NCBI GenBank assembly: GCA_950022295.1
Contig: OX465598.1
Coordinates: forward strand, 170,394,001-170,458,000
Direction: 5' to 3'
Origin: Bromus sterilis
Taxonomy: Eukaryota > Streptophyta > Magnoliopsida > Poales > Poaceae
Length of the DNA: 64,000 bases
Both the position numbers and the translations under genes were made by a program. Below are positions 37,080-48,094 of this stretch, piece after piece. How positions within the stretch are numbered: the stretch's first letter is position 1; each line of letters starts with the position of its first letter. The notes below the pieces were generated by a model. It was not told the DNA's origin and ran no database searches. It was given only the letters and a program-made list of their open reading frames with translations.

Positions 37080-38207
37080 TTATCCTAGAGTGACTTTCAT
37101 AAGCAGATCCATCAGAAGTACCATAGGATTCTTAGAAGAAGATACCTTTGCCTTAGCCATGAAGCAGTAAGCTGGAGTTTCATCTTCACTGCTTTGGTTG
37201 GAGAAGAATGAACTTGATCCCTTGTTTGAAGAAAATGCTAGACCAGCAACACCATCAGACTCAGAACCAGATCTTGAGTTTGATTCCACTTCGGTCCCAG
37301 AGGCTTCATCTTCAGAGCTCATCTCTTTACCCAGATAGGCCTTGGCACGGTGAGAATTCTTACATCGAGAGGAATGTGATTTTGAGGAAGAAATCTCTCG
37401 ATTCTTATGGTACTTCTTCTTCTTGTCATCATCAGAATCATCTTTCTTGTCTTTTCTGGGATTTGAATCATATCTCTTCGACTCATAGTTTTTGCTCAAT
37501 CAGTGCGACTTTCTCAACGAGTTGTTGTGTGAATTCTTGGATCTATGTTCAATTTCTCAGAGAGGACTATCAACGATGAAGTGAACTGGCTTCTTGCACT
37601 TGTAACAACAATTATCTTTCGCTGAAGAGTTTCTGGATGATGATCGATGCTGTGATGAATTGCTTGAATGTCTGGAGGAGTAGATTTTCTTCAGTGCAGA
37701 GGAATTCCTTCTCTGGAAGCAGTTGAATCTTTTCATTATCGGTGGCAAATCTTTTCCAATATTCTCAGGGTCATCTGAGGCACCTCCAGATTCAGAACTA
37801 GCTTCAGGAGAGGAGTGATGTGAGGCTTTGGCCTTGAGAGCATGAGATTTTCTTCGAGTTCCATTGACATCACATTTTTCTTCTTCTTCTTCCATTTCAA
37901 AGGTGGTAAGTCTCTCGAGAATATCAGCAGAGACAAGATTTCTGAAATCAGTCCTTTCCTTGATCATCAACACAATGTGATCGAAGGAGTCATCAAGAGA
38001 ACGAAGCAAAGACCTAAGAATTATGTGACTGGCGATATCTTCATCATCGAGGGAAATCAACTCATTTGATAAGGTGGCGAGTCTACTATAGATGGAGTTA
38101 ACTTTTTCTCCCTCGTGCCTCTTGAACCAATAGAATTTACTTCGGAGAGTGTCAATGCAAGCATCTTTCTGAGTAGAGACACCTTCACCAATCTTCTCGA
38201 GATAGTC
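37080..38207 (-). pseudogene. Sirevirus Gag, central part with degenerate zinc knuckle
   Basis: Continues the Gag interrupted by F: LEKIGEGVSTQKDACIDTL, then the UBN2/Gag core (FYWFKRHEGEKVNSIYSRL, LRSLDDSFDHIV). A basic and serine-rich part follows, then the knuckle CYKCKKPVHFIVDS, in which the last Cys is Ser and the usual Gly is Val. A TGA follows at 37557-37559. A second TGA occurs before the lysine/aspartate-rich piece (37080-37499; DKKDDSDDDKKKKYHK, CFMAKAKV). Both pieces share one frame. The function would be RNA packaging and capsid assembly; knuckle and stops indicate loss. Confidence 0.85.
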
Positions 38208-41200
38208 TGTAAGGCCCGATATGCGGTACTGTTCCAAATCTAGATGTTTCCATCCAGATCCGAGGACGAAGCACATATCGGTCCCACCGCGACATATGAT
38301 GAAGTCATATGCCCCAGATTTCCAACGTGATATCACAACATTATAGATACAAAGATACAACATCTCATACAATCGGCATACAACTGCCTTGAATGCAATA
38401 CAACAGCGGAAGATACATGTCTTAGTACAGACTACAATCAAATGCCTAGTGGCAAAGAGAAAAACATCGATCCCCGTCACCACACGGGTCCAGGACCTCC
38501 GCCGGGATCCGCCTAACTAGTCATCGTCGAGTCTCCACGCGAAACGTCGATCACCATACCTGTTGTCGATCAAGAACCCTGAAAAGAGTTTGGGGTAGTA
38601 TCATGAGTACAGAAGTACTCAGCATCCAACTGTAGTGGTCAACTGACCCAGCAAGGACTTCATCACTCGTCATTCCAGGACAACTAGTAGTTTATGGTAA
38701 GGATGGGGTAAGTGGTGAGGTTGCTTCCACACTAGCATTTATGAAGTGGCTAACGATCTAGAGAGTAAGATAAGAAGCCAGGCATTCGATGAAGAATCGC
38801 CTCCAACAAGTCTGCTATCCACCTACTACGCAAAACATAAAACCTATCCTATCCTTGTCCTCCTCTTCGCATCCCGACGAAGAAGAAGCAGTCAAGGCAC
38901 ACACACGTTGATCAAGTTATATTAAGATTATCTCAGTTGTTGTTGTCTATGAACAAGGAGTAGGTCTCAAGTCGTCCATAACCGTGGACACGGCTTCTTG
39001 AAAAGATTTAACCCTGCAGGGGTGTACCAACTGCCCATTACAAGGCTCCGCACACACGCCCATCTCTCTCAGTTGCTACCCATCACAGGCAACCATTTTA
39101 TGATTTAGTTCCAAGAGATCCCAAACGACAGGTCCCTCTAGCTAACAACGAACAAATCCGGGTGGCCCCCGGGGAGTCGACACCCAATCCAAAAGCTGGC
39201 CACGCTCTCGGATCGGACTCTTCCGTCTCAACAGGGTTTGGGTTACCGAGACGCCTCACGTGAGGCCTCGGGCCCTCGCCGGTCAAGGGTGGACCAACAG
39301 GGAAACTAAGTCCTCACTGGTCCGGGTTGTTTTAAAGGATGTCTGCCAGGAGCTACCCGACAGGCATATATGCATGGTTTTCAAATGGTAAATCAACTTG
39401 GGCCACCTCTAGAAATGTTGAAGCTAGATAGGTAAGAAAAGGGGACCCCATAAAATCCCACACACGGTTAAGCACGCTCAGTCTTAAAACCAATACCCGG
39501 AACTCGGATCCTAGGTGACTCGAATGGAACAAAGTGTCGGGGCGGGATAGCCTAGACCTTCCATCCTTCGTCGAATATAGTTAACATTATAATAATCATA
39601 TCATCAACAACAATATAATAATGTGATATCCCAAACCAAGGAGTAACAGGGTAACATCGTAGCATCCTAAGCATGCATACTAAGAAGGGGCTGAGAAACG
39701 AGCAATAGTAACATAGCAGTAAAAGGTTTGCTGGGAGGGGACATGGCTATATCGGTTTCAAAGAGGCTGTAAACATGTGGTAGGATCAAACATTGAACCT
39801 ATCCTATTCTAGCATGCAAACCGCTGGTTGAAATAGAATGGATCATAAGTAATGTATAGTCCTTGCATGTTGATAAGTCGGGGTCCGAAGGTGTAGTAGA
39901 TCGCAAGCTCGCATCGTCTCCGAAGGTACCCGCGGAAGCACACAAGAGGGTAAACAATGGAAAGAAATCAACGAGCAAGCACTCTATTACTACATGGCAA
40001 CACAAGATCAAGAAGACATCACACGACACGGCAACGCGATAAGGATCTATCGTCGAGAACGGTTACTAACAGTTTAAGTGGGGTATCGGTCACACACGAC
40101 AAATACCGCACGTTTACGGTGGTTCAAGTTGCTTAGCTACAGGTGATCAACCAACGGTTATTAACATGGCAACTCAAGCAAGCATGGCATAGCACATAAA
40201 CATGACAAGAGGTGAAGCACAAAATAAACTATCTATGCTAGTCAATTTAAGTGAGGCACAACCTAAACATGGGATACACTAAGTGCCGCACGACAATTAA
40301 AGGATTTGGTACTGTTCTGCCCTAAACCATATTTTAGGTTCTTTCACAACAGCAAACAATAGAATAAACACAAAGTACACGAAAAACTAATCAAGTTACA
40401 TATAAAGAACACCCAAACGGAGTTACGGTTACAAAGATATAAGCAAAACAAGTTACGGGCACAATCTGCCAACATCACGAAGCACACTTTAGAGCAATGA
40501 ATAAATAGGATAATCAATGCAAACATGCTCAAAAATGATATGGAACTAAAGTAGACATGACAGGGAAGGCATGGCAAAAAGAATCATGCAAATAGGCATC
40601 ATGGATCAAAAGATATTAAGCAAACAACATGGCATCACAAAGTAACAGACTTAGAGAAAAACAGATGTGGCTGTCAAAAATAGGGGCATAGAAACTTTGG
40701 AGCTCAATAACTATATGACCAGCAAGCATATTATGACAATTAAATACATGTAATGAAAGTAGACATGATGCTTAACAATATGCAATTGGAATCACTCAAT
40801 TCCGATAAACGGTCGCGACACACTCGTCGACCGAAGTTGCAACAAATTATAAACAGCAGCACACTAACAGCAGGATAGCTAATTTGGAGCAAGATATAAT
40901 CATGATTCAGCAAGCAATTATGGCATGTGAATGCATGAAACTGAAGTAGAAACAATGCTTAACGCAACGCAAAAGGAATCACTCAATTCCGACGTACGGT
41001 TGCGAAGCAACCGTCGCCCGAAATTTCAATCAAGCAACAGTTTCAGCATCAGTTAATCAACAGTTTGCAATTAACGACCAGTTGCCCTGTTTAGCACACA
41101 ATTACACAATTAAGATGACCTCAAACGGAAAAACTTTCTACATACGAATGCTAGAGCACGCAAAACTGAGCAACTTTCGTTTTGGGGGAACGTTCATCGG

Positions 41201-42532
41201 AGCTACGGATCAACGGGAAATAGCGTTGCAAAAACGTAACAGCAGCAATAATAAAAAGACTTAGCAGAATTTTGAGGGGGCTAGGGAAAAAAAAGAAGGA
41301 CCTGCTGGCCACGGCCCATCTGGCCTGGGGGGCGGCCTGACTGGGTTGTGGCGGCCTGGGCCGTGCTGGGCTCCAGGGAGCTGGCTGCTTCTGGGCCGTG
41401 GGTGGGGCGCCGACCAACCACATCCGTTGGAGGCGGGCGGCCGGTTCGTCCAGCCGTGACCGCGGCGGCGGCTGGCTGGCGCCGGCGACGAGCCGCGGAT
41501 CGTAGGAAGCCGAAGGAGGGTCGAGGAGGTGCGGCGCGGCCGAATCCGCGCGGGTCCTCGCCGGATCCGTTGCGGGGAGGCCGGTGGCGGGTGGCTTCGA
41601 GCACGAGGCGGCTCCATCTCGTGCGGCGCCATGGCGGTTCTGGAAGCCTGCGAGAGAGAAGCAGGAGGGTGAGAGGCGGAGGGAGAAGGCGCGAGGGAAG
41701 AGGAGGCGTCCGGCGGCGGCTGTCGGCGGCCAGCCTGGTGGCGCGCGGCGGCTGCAACGCCGGAGTTGGCCGGTGGCAGCGGCCATGGCGAGACTCAGGA
41801 GGAGCTCGGCCGTGGCGGCGGAGGCGGGTCCGCGCGGCCCGGATGCCCTGTGCTGGTTGTGGGAGGCTGGAGCTGGATCTGGGGTGACGTGGCGCGCTCC
41901 CAGGCCGTCGATCTGCAGATCCGACGGTCAGATCTGACCAGGAGCTAGGGTTTCGGGGATAGGGGGATTTGGGAGGCAGATCTGGGATTTCTTAGGGGGG
42001 TGGCTGAAATTTGTGTTAAGGGAAACCCTAAAATGGGTGTGGGAGGCTGGTGGTCTTTATATAGGGCAGGGCTGGGTGGCCAGTTTACGCAAACTCCCTC
42101 GGTAACTCTCTCTCGCGTCCGGTGATCACGTTCCTGACCGCCGAAGGTGCATACGGACTCCGATTCAGACGAAACTTCGACCTTCGCGCTCAGCGCGTCG
42201 AACCCGTCGATCGTACCTCACTGCGTGACATTCTGACAACATTTTTCACTGCCCCATAAAATAATCCGTTTATTAAATAAACGGGGTTTGCATTCCGGTG
42301 GCGATGGCTGGACTCGTGCTGGTCTTCGCGACGGTGATCGTGTGAAACTCGGTGTCGCAAAGGTCGAGTGTCAGGGTGGCAAGGGTCGGCCTCCGTCCGG
42401 TACGAGATAAGAGGAGAAAAATAACCGCCGATCGATAAATCGGGGATGCAAACACCGCAAACAAATCAGACAATCAAACAATTCACACCGAAAACAATTT
42501 TTTTTTATTTTTGTGAAATCTGGGCTGTTACA
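38208..42532 (-). mobile_element. Element F: solo LTR of the E/G gypsy family
   Basis: 4325 bp, plus-strand ends TGTAAGGCCC .. GGGCTGTTACA, flanked by the 5-bp TSD tagtc (38203-38207, 42533-42537) and lying inside copia gag. No internal sequence, PBS or second LTR, so it formed by LTR-LTR recombination. Minus-strand TATA at 42056-42063; motif ccgtggacacgg + cttcttgaaaag (38982-39005); hairpin gagtac-agaa-gtactc (38605-38620). Overlapping GC-rich ORFs at 41151-41948 on both strands are LTR leader sequence, not genes. Confidence 0.95.
42056..42063 (-). promoter_or_regulatory. Probable TATA box of solo LTR F
   Basis: Minus strand TATATAAA at the position homologous to 10271-10278 of E. Confidence 0.6.
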
Positions 42533-42537
42533 TAGTC

Positions 42538-42819
42538 CCCGACACCTTTGGCCGTAGGAATATTCTTGACCTCATGGTATTTTTCTGGAGTCAGATGATT
42601 CGTGATGAATACACAGACTTCAGAATCAAGAGCCATGTTCTTTGCCTCAGCAGGGGTGATGGCAGGCTTGTCCTTGACTGGAACTCCATTCTTGACAATT
42701 TCCCAAGCAACAGAATTGATGGTCATGATGTTCCTCTTCATTTTTTCCTTCCAATAAGGATAGTCCTTCCCATTGTCAATAGGAATCGGTTCGCCCGAGC
42801 GAACAACTGCAAACGACAT
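42538..42819 (-). pseudogene. Sirevirus Gag N-terminus, cut by solo LTR F
   Basis: ATG at 42817-42819 (MSFAVVRSGEPIP), 57 bp from the PBS. It continues with NGKDYPYWKEKMKRNI and the conserved PEKYHEVKNIPTAKGV block to the F insertion, beyond which the same protein resumes at 38207. The Gag fold here is the copia/UBN2 type. No stop lies within this part; the lesion is the insertion. Confidence 0.85.
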
Positions 42820-42875
42820 TCTTGACAACACTCCAGGTGGTTAGACCAAAATACGCGGACCGTAGGGAGTGCTTA

Positions 42876-42887
42876 GCTCTGATACCA
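42876..42887 (-). other. PBS of the Sirevirus (tRNA-iMet type)
   Basis: Minus strand TGGTATCAGAGC, two bases after the LTR terminus CA (plus-strand tg at 42890-42891). Confidence 0.9.
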
Positions 42888-42889
42888 AT

Positions 42890-44023
42890 TGAAAGCTCAA
42901 GAATGATCAGAGGGGGAGGGGGTGAATGATCACTTTTAAAAATTCTACGAAACTTAGAAAGAATGCATGCAAACAACGAAAGACTAAGTGAATCTGGAAG
43001 GGATTGCAGTATCAAAAGTCATGCATGGATCGAAAGGATTGGGGACGAGGGGAATCATCGAAAGCAAACAGGCAAGCGAGTAAATACATAAGGTAAATAC
43101 GAGTAAGAAAACGAGCCTGACACTACGATGTTTGGTAAACCAGTTCAAAGTTTGCAAAGTGCTACATCTGGTTGGAGGGATGGTGATTGAACACCTGGAG
43201 CAAAATTCTCTCCGTCCTATTCTCCACTGCAACAAACTCCTGGAGCTTGTCCAGTTTTCACTCGGGGTAGATGATTCAGGACATCTCCGGAACCTTTACA
43301 GACTTCCTTCAGTAGTGAAAATTACTCTTCGACTGCTTGACAGGCGACGCCTAACCATCTAGGAGACTTGCAGTTCTCCAAGATAAAAAGATCGACTAAT
43401 ATCAACCTAAGTCTCTGTGAATTTCTCAACTCAGTTTGGACTTGGGTTTTGGTTTTCTCTCGAAATCTTTGTCGGGATGCTCACATCACTTCTGTCTTAG
43501 AATATTCGGTGGAGCAGCCAACCAAAAATGGCGGGTGTGTGCGGGGTATTTATAGGTGGCGATCCCGATGGTGAAATGACTGAAGTGAACCGATGCAACC
43601 GCTTGATGTGTGTCCACAATGGTCGGATTTTCAATCACTGCGCAACTTTTCTTGTGGAGCAAGTAAGCTGACTTAGCAAACGAGTTCTCTCTCGAAAGCA
43701 CCAAGTGCGATGACTTCACCTTCGAGCTATTACTCGACTCAGTAAGATTTCTCTCGGTAGGATATCTGTGGGTTTTAAGTTGAGCAGAGAAAATTCACTT
43801 CGACTAAGGTTTCAACTACGAAATCCCTCTTGATAGTACGGTTTTTCCTACAACTCAAGAAAGTAAAAGAGAAACTAGAAAAAACACTACGTCTTCGTCC
43901 AACACCAGCTTTCTCCTCGTTGCTCTTTTACTCGAGAGCATCTTCTTTCTCGACGAAATTTTTAGGGGTCGTTTTCCTTCAAAGGCTTCGGTATTGAACT
44001 GCAGCTTTGCTGCAGTGAGTTGT
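42890..44023 (-). repeat. Sirevirus 5' LTR, visible 3' portion
   Basis: 1134 bp of LTR. The end close to the PBS reads TCACCCCCTCCCCCTCTGAT on the minus strand, a pyrimidine-rich stretch usual near Sirevirus LTR ends. TATAAATA on the minus strand near 43546-43553 may be the promoter. No ORF of note. Confidence 0.75.
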
Positions 44024-45481
44024 TGATACGCCCCAAACGTATCTATAATTTCTGCTTGATCCATGCATGTTTTGTGTGATATTGCTATGCTTTTGATACA
44101 CTTTCATACACTTTTTTTATCATATTTGGACTAACCTATTAACTCAGTGAACCCCATGCCAGTTTCTGTTTTCTACTGTTTTTGTATTTCAGGTTTTCCC
44201 ATTATTAAAAGTGCTCAGAAAATTCTGGGAAAAATATATAAAAATCAGCGTTCTAGAAGAGTCCTCTAGCCGGAGGATGGGGACCTGGGGTGGCCCACAG
44301 CCCCAGGCGCCCTCCTGGCGCGGCCAGGGGTAGACCCGCGCCGGGTTGCCGCCTGGGCGACTGGGACCTCCCCCGGTGCCCTCCTTTGGCCCTTATTTAT
44401 ACTCACGTCGCGAAAACCCTGATTCCGGGACCCTTTTCTCCAGAACCAATTCCAATCTCCGCCGCCATCGCCAACAAGCTTTGGGGGACCATAATTCCTG
44501 TGTCGGCACCCTGCCGGGACGGGGAAGTGCCCCAGGATTCATCTCCATCAATGTTGCTTCCTCCCTCCATGATGCGGGAGTAGTCCCTCCTCGGGGCTGA
44601 GGTTTCTACCAGTAGCTATGTGGTCAATTCTCTCTACCATGATGTGATCTTCGTTGTGATCATAGGTAATGTTAATCTAGGGTGATCCTATGATATTTCC
44701 CCTTCCTCTATGTATTGGATTTGATGTACTCACTTGATCTTATCTAGTATAATCCCCGAGACCATGGTGACAGCGTTCTATTGGACATGGGTTAGAAGAA
44801 TATTTTCATGAGTGATTTCCTCTTTTGTGTGTTGATTAAAGATTGAGAGTCTCTTGGTGCTTGTCTTTGACTATCCTTGAGATATGTTGTGGTGATTGTG
44901 GTACTCTCTTTGGATGGCCGCGGTGACATTGGTAAATCCATAGATTGAGAACTACGAACTCTGAGGTGTGCTTTTGTAGCCCTACATAATTCTCTTCCTC
45001 TCTTGACCACAAAGGATTGACCTACGAGTGTGTCTCCGTTGCATGTTTTATGGGAAATATCATGTGATTAGACTATGTTAATCTTGTTGGGAGTTGCCAC
45101 TAGTGAAAGTATGAAGCCTAGTCCTTGTTTCCACCATTGCAATACCGTTTGTGCTCACTTTTGTCACATCTTTGCTTGCTGCAATTTTTATTACAGATTT
45201 ATATTACTTTGTTTTGCCACACATATCACTCGTATTTTACCATCTCTTCGCCGAACTAGTGCACCTATACAACTCCTAGTTGTATTAGGTGTGTTGGGGA
45301 CACAAGGTACTTCTTGTATCTTAATTGCAGGGTTTCTTGAGAGAGACCATCTTCAACCTCTACTTCCCTGAGATCGATAAACCTTAGGTCATCCACTTGA
45401 GGGGAATTGCGGCTGTCCTACAAAAATCTACCCTTGGAGGCCCAACATAGTCTACAAGAATATAAACGTGCGTAGACATCA
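44024..45481 (+). repeat. Element D 5' LTR
   Basis: 1458 bp, TGATACGCCCCAAACG .. GTAGACATCA; same family as solo LTR J. A possible TATA-like ttatttatac lies near 44393-44402, before a GC-richer leader. The short ORF at 44290-44583 is not convincing. Confidence 0.92.
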
Positions 45482-45490
45482 AGCTATTTC

Positions 45491-45508
45491 TGGCGCTGTT
45501 GCCGGGGA
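45491..45508 (+). other. PBS of element D (tRNA-Asp type)
   Basis: TGGCGCTGTTGCCGGGGA, complementary with one mismatch to the 3' end of plant tRNA-Asp. This primer is characteristic of Athila-like elements and differs from the tRNA-iMet PBS of A, B, E and the copia. Confidence 0.88.
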
Positions 45509-45598
45509 GGTAAGCGTTTGAAGGTATATCTTTAGATCTTTCAATTAAATCTTTTCGTTTCTTGTTTTTATTTTCACTAGTTAGGCTGATGAAAAAAA

Positions 45599-46285
45599 AT
45601 GAGAGACCTTTATGAGCTCTACCTTGAATTGGGTCATGAAGTGTTTGAAGAGAAAATAAAAAACCTATGGAAATTTATTTGCATACTCTTCATGATTGCC
45701 ATGTTACTAGTATGTCTTCTTCGAATACCTTTGATGCTAATGATATGCAAAGTTATAAGATGATCTTTGAATACCTTTGATGCTAATGATATGCAAAGTT
45801 CTACTTTGCCTCCTATCTATGATGATTATTGTGATGAAACTTATGCTATAAAGAATAAATGTTTGCAAGTGTATTCATGTGATATCTATTTTCTTGAGTT
45901 TGCTCCCACTATTACTAATGAGAAGGATTTTTCTTATGTGGGGAGTAATAAATTTTCTATGCTTGTGGATCATGATAAGAATTTTTTATGTGATACTTAT
46001 ATTGTTGAGTTTATTCATGATCCCACTGAAAATTATTATGAGAGGGGAACATATGCTTATAGATATCTCAATAATATCAAGTTCCCTCTCTTCATGATGA
46101 AATTTTTGAAGTTGCACTTCTTTTGCCTTCCTATGCTTATTGCTTTGTGCTTCAATGAATTATTCTATTGCAATATTCCTATGCATAGGAAGCATGTTAG
46201 ACTTAAATGTGTTTGGTATTTTCTCCTTGGTTCTCTCTTTTGTTCTTCAACTCTTATTCCTATGAGAGCATCATTAAAATCTTAA
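45599..46285 (+). pseudogene. Disrupted uncharacterised retroelement ORF with hydrophobic C-terminus
   Basis: First ATG at 45599 (MRDLYELYLELGHEVFEEK). An apparent 1-nt loss near 45665 shifts the frame to one containing MSSSNTF (ATG 45712). A 46-bp tandem duplication (repeat units near 45723 and 45769) then shifts it again into the frame open from 45764 to a TAA at 46285. The last part holds acidic and aromatic segments (YDDYCDETYAI, DPTENYYERGTY) and two hydrophobic stretches (FFCLPMLIALCF, YFLLGSLFCSSTL) that could span a membrane. I recognise it only as an ORF recurrent in cereal Athila-like elements; no enzyme motif. An env-like role is possible but speculative. Confidence 0.55.
45723..45801 (+). 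repeat. 46-bp-offset tandem duplication inside the element D ORF
   Basis: gaatacctttgatgctaatg.. (about 33 bp) occurs at 45723-45755 and again at 45769-45801, separated by 13 bp. The offset is not a multiple of three. Confidence 0.9.
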
Positions 46286-46405
46286 GCCTATATTTATGGC
46301 TATAAAGAAAGATCTCTAGGGAGACAACCCTTGTTATATTTACTTTGAGTTTTTCCTTCTGTTTTTAGTGGTCTTGATGATTGTTACTACTGTAGCAACA
46401 TCATT

Positions 46406-48081
46406 TGATACGCGAGAGAGTATAATTGCTTCTCGCCCTTCGTTAGTTACCCCAAGTGGAAGGTGAGATGCAGAGTAGCGGTAAGTTTCCCTCGATGAAG
46501 ATACCGAGGTTGAGTATCGACCAGTAGAACTCCGGCAATAATAAGTAGGTGGTGCGGAAAGTGATGCGCCGTTTGAAGATAATCACTTGCTTATCCTGGA
46601 CCTGCACATAGACACAAATAACTTTGCTCTCAATGAAGTTAGAAAGAGATTGTCAATCTCTCCAGTCTAGTTGTTTATAAAGGATCAAAACACAATGGAT
46701 AATGATAATGATAGGAACTGAAAGTAAATACTAAAAAGTAAATGAGCGTGTAAACAATGATGAGAATATGGACCGGGGTCCTGTGATGTTCACTAGTGAT
46801 GTGTCTCTCCCAAAAGACGATAAAACTGCTATGCGAGGTAAAAAAATTACAGAAGGGCAATTGATAGGATTATAAATGCACCGAATGCTAACTATGCTAC
46901 AAAAGAAAGGAAGAGGCTCAAAAGCATGGGCAGTACGCCAAAATAAGTAGACCGAAATCCAACTGCATCTACTACTAATCATCGACCTTGAGATATCTAT
47001 CCAGAACATCTCGCTGGTATTAATTTGTGAGCCCCACCCAAAGTGTAAACCCAAAGCAACAGGCAACTGCATTAAAAATCACTTAGCGTAAAGTAAACAA
47101 TCCTTGCAACCGCGGTTACAAGCACCGTTGTTTTCCCCCTTGTGGCAAAAACACATCCCCTAGACTCATGTTTCTGTCACTCAAGTGTGTCATCAGGGGG
47201 CATGAACCCACAATCGAGCATAACGTTCCCTCTTGGAGTTACTACCTACTACTCGACCAAAGAAATAAACAACAACGGAGAACATGCAAGAATTACTTAG
47301 GAACAAAAATATAAAAGATAAGAAACAAATATATTACTCTGTCACAATATGAACATAATCTAATAATCCATCAGATCCCATCAAACTTAGCATAGCAATA
47401 GCAGAAATATTACATATGTTCCTGGATCATGTAGGGCAGCTCACGAGGTCTAAACCATGAAGAACAAAGAGGGGAGGAGAACATCACATAGCTACTGATC
47501 AAGGACCCATGGTCCTAAAGAAACTACTCACGGCACATCCAAAAAGCGTCCATGGTGAAGGGGAAGATCCCGGAGGTCGATCCACCCTCCGATAGGGTGC
47601 CGGGAAGAAGTCTGTCGGCGCTCCCGATCTTGGAAGCGCGGCGGCGGCGGAACAGAGGCGAGATCGCGAAAAAGGGTTCTCCTTTCGGAAGTTTCACATC
47701 ACGGGGAATATATAGGTGAAGGGGGGAAGCCAGGGGGCCCACAAGCGGTCCAGGCGCCCCACTGGCGAGGCCAAGCCCTAGGCCGCGCCAAGTGGCCGCC
47801 TGGGCACCTGGAGGTGGCCCCTAGCCCTCCTTCGGGGTTCTGGAGGCTTCCGATGCGCTGATTTTTTATCCGATTTTCCCCGAGTTTTTGGAGCACTTTT
47901 AATATGGGGGAAACCTGGAATAAAAAAACAGAAGAAAACAGAAACTGGCACTAGGTGCACTGAGTTAATAGGTTAGTCCAAATATGATCAAAAGTGTATG
48001 AAACTGTATCTAGATCATAGCAATATCACACAAACCATACATGGAGCAAGCAGAAATTATCGATACGTTTGGGACGTATCA
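46406..48081 (-). repeat. Element C 3' LTR (left copy)
   Basis: Plus-strand ends TGATACGCGAGAG .. GGGACGTATCA. Minus-strand TATATA near 47708-47713 precedes a leader. Short ORFs at 46675-47072 and 47524-47960 have no domain. Confidence 0.93.
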
Positions 48082-48094
48082 ACATCCCCAAGCT
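48082..48094 (-). other. PPT of element C
   Basis: Minus strand AGCTTGGGGATGT abutting the 3' LTR, the typical PPT of this group. Confidence 0.88.

Larger units (their letters stand above)
35992..38207 (-). mobile_element. Sirevirus/Maximus-type copia element, middle segment
   Basis: Middle of the copia element between element A (TSD gggac, 35992-35996) and solo LTR F (TSD tagtc, 38203-38207). Codes for the C-terminal two thirds of Gag and the Gag-protease linker. Confidence 0.88.
42533..44023 (-). mobile_element. Sirevirus/Maximus-type copia element, 5' segment
   Basis: Contains the start of Gag, PBS and the promoter-distal part of the 5' LTR. The right edge at 44023 is the insertion point of element D (flank gttgt; its second copy is missing because D is truncated), so the true start of this LTR is not visible. 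Confidence 0.88.
44024..46405 (+). mobile_element. Element D: Athila-like non-autonomous gypsy element, 5' portion
   Basis: Complete 5' LTR (44024-45481), tRNA-Asp type PBS, a short internal region with one disrupted ORF, then insertion of element C at tcatt (46401-46405). It resumes at 59500. There is no gag, protease, RT or integrase. The 3' part of D beyond 59556 is lost. Confidence 0.85.

Noticed and set aside
37842..38069. Plus-strand ORF within copia gag
   Set aside because: Antisense shadow of the gag reading frame.
41151..41948. ORFs of 120-210 codons on both strands in solo LTR F
   Set aside because: Same GC-rich LTR leader as in E; coding in both directions at once is not credible.
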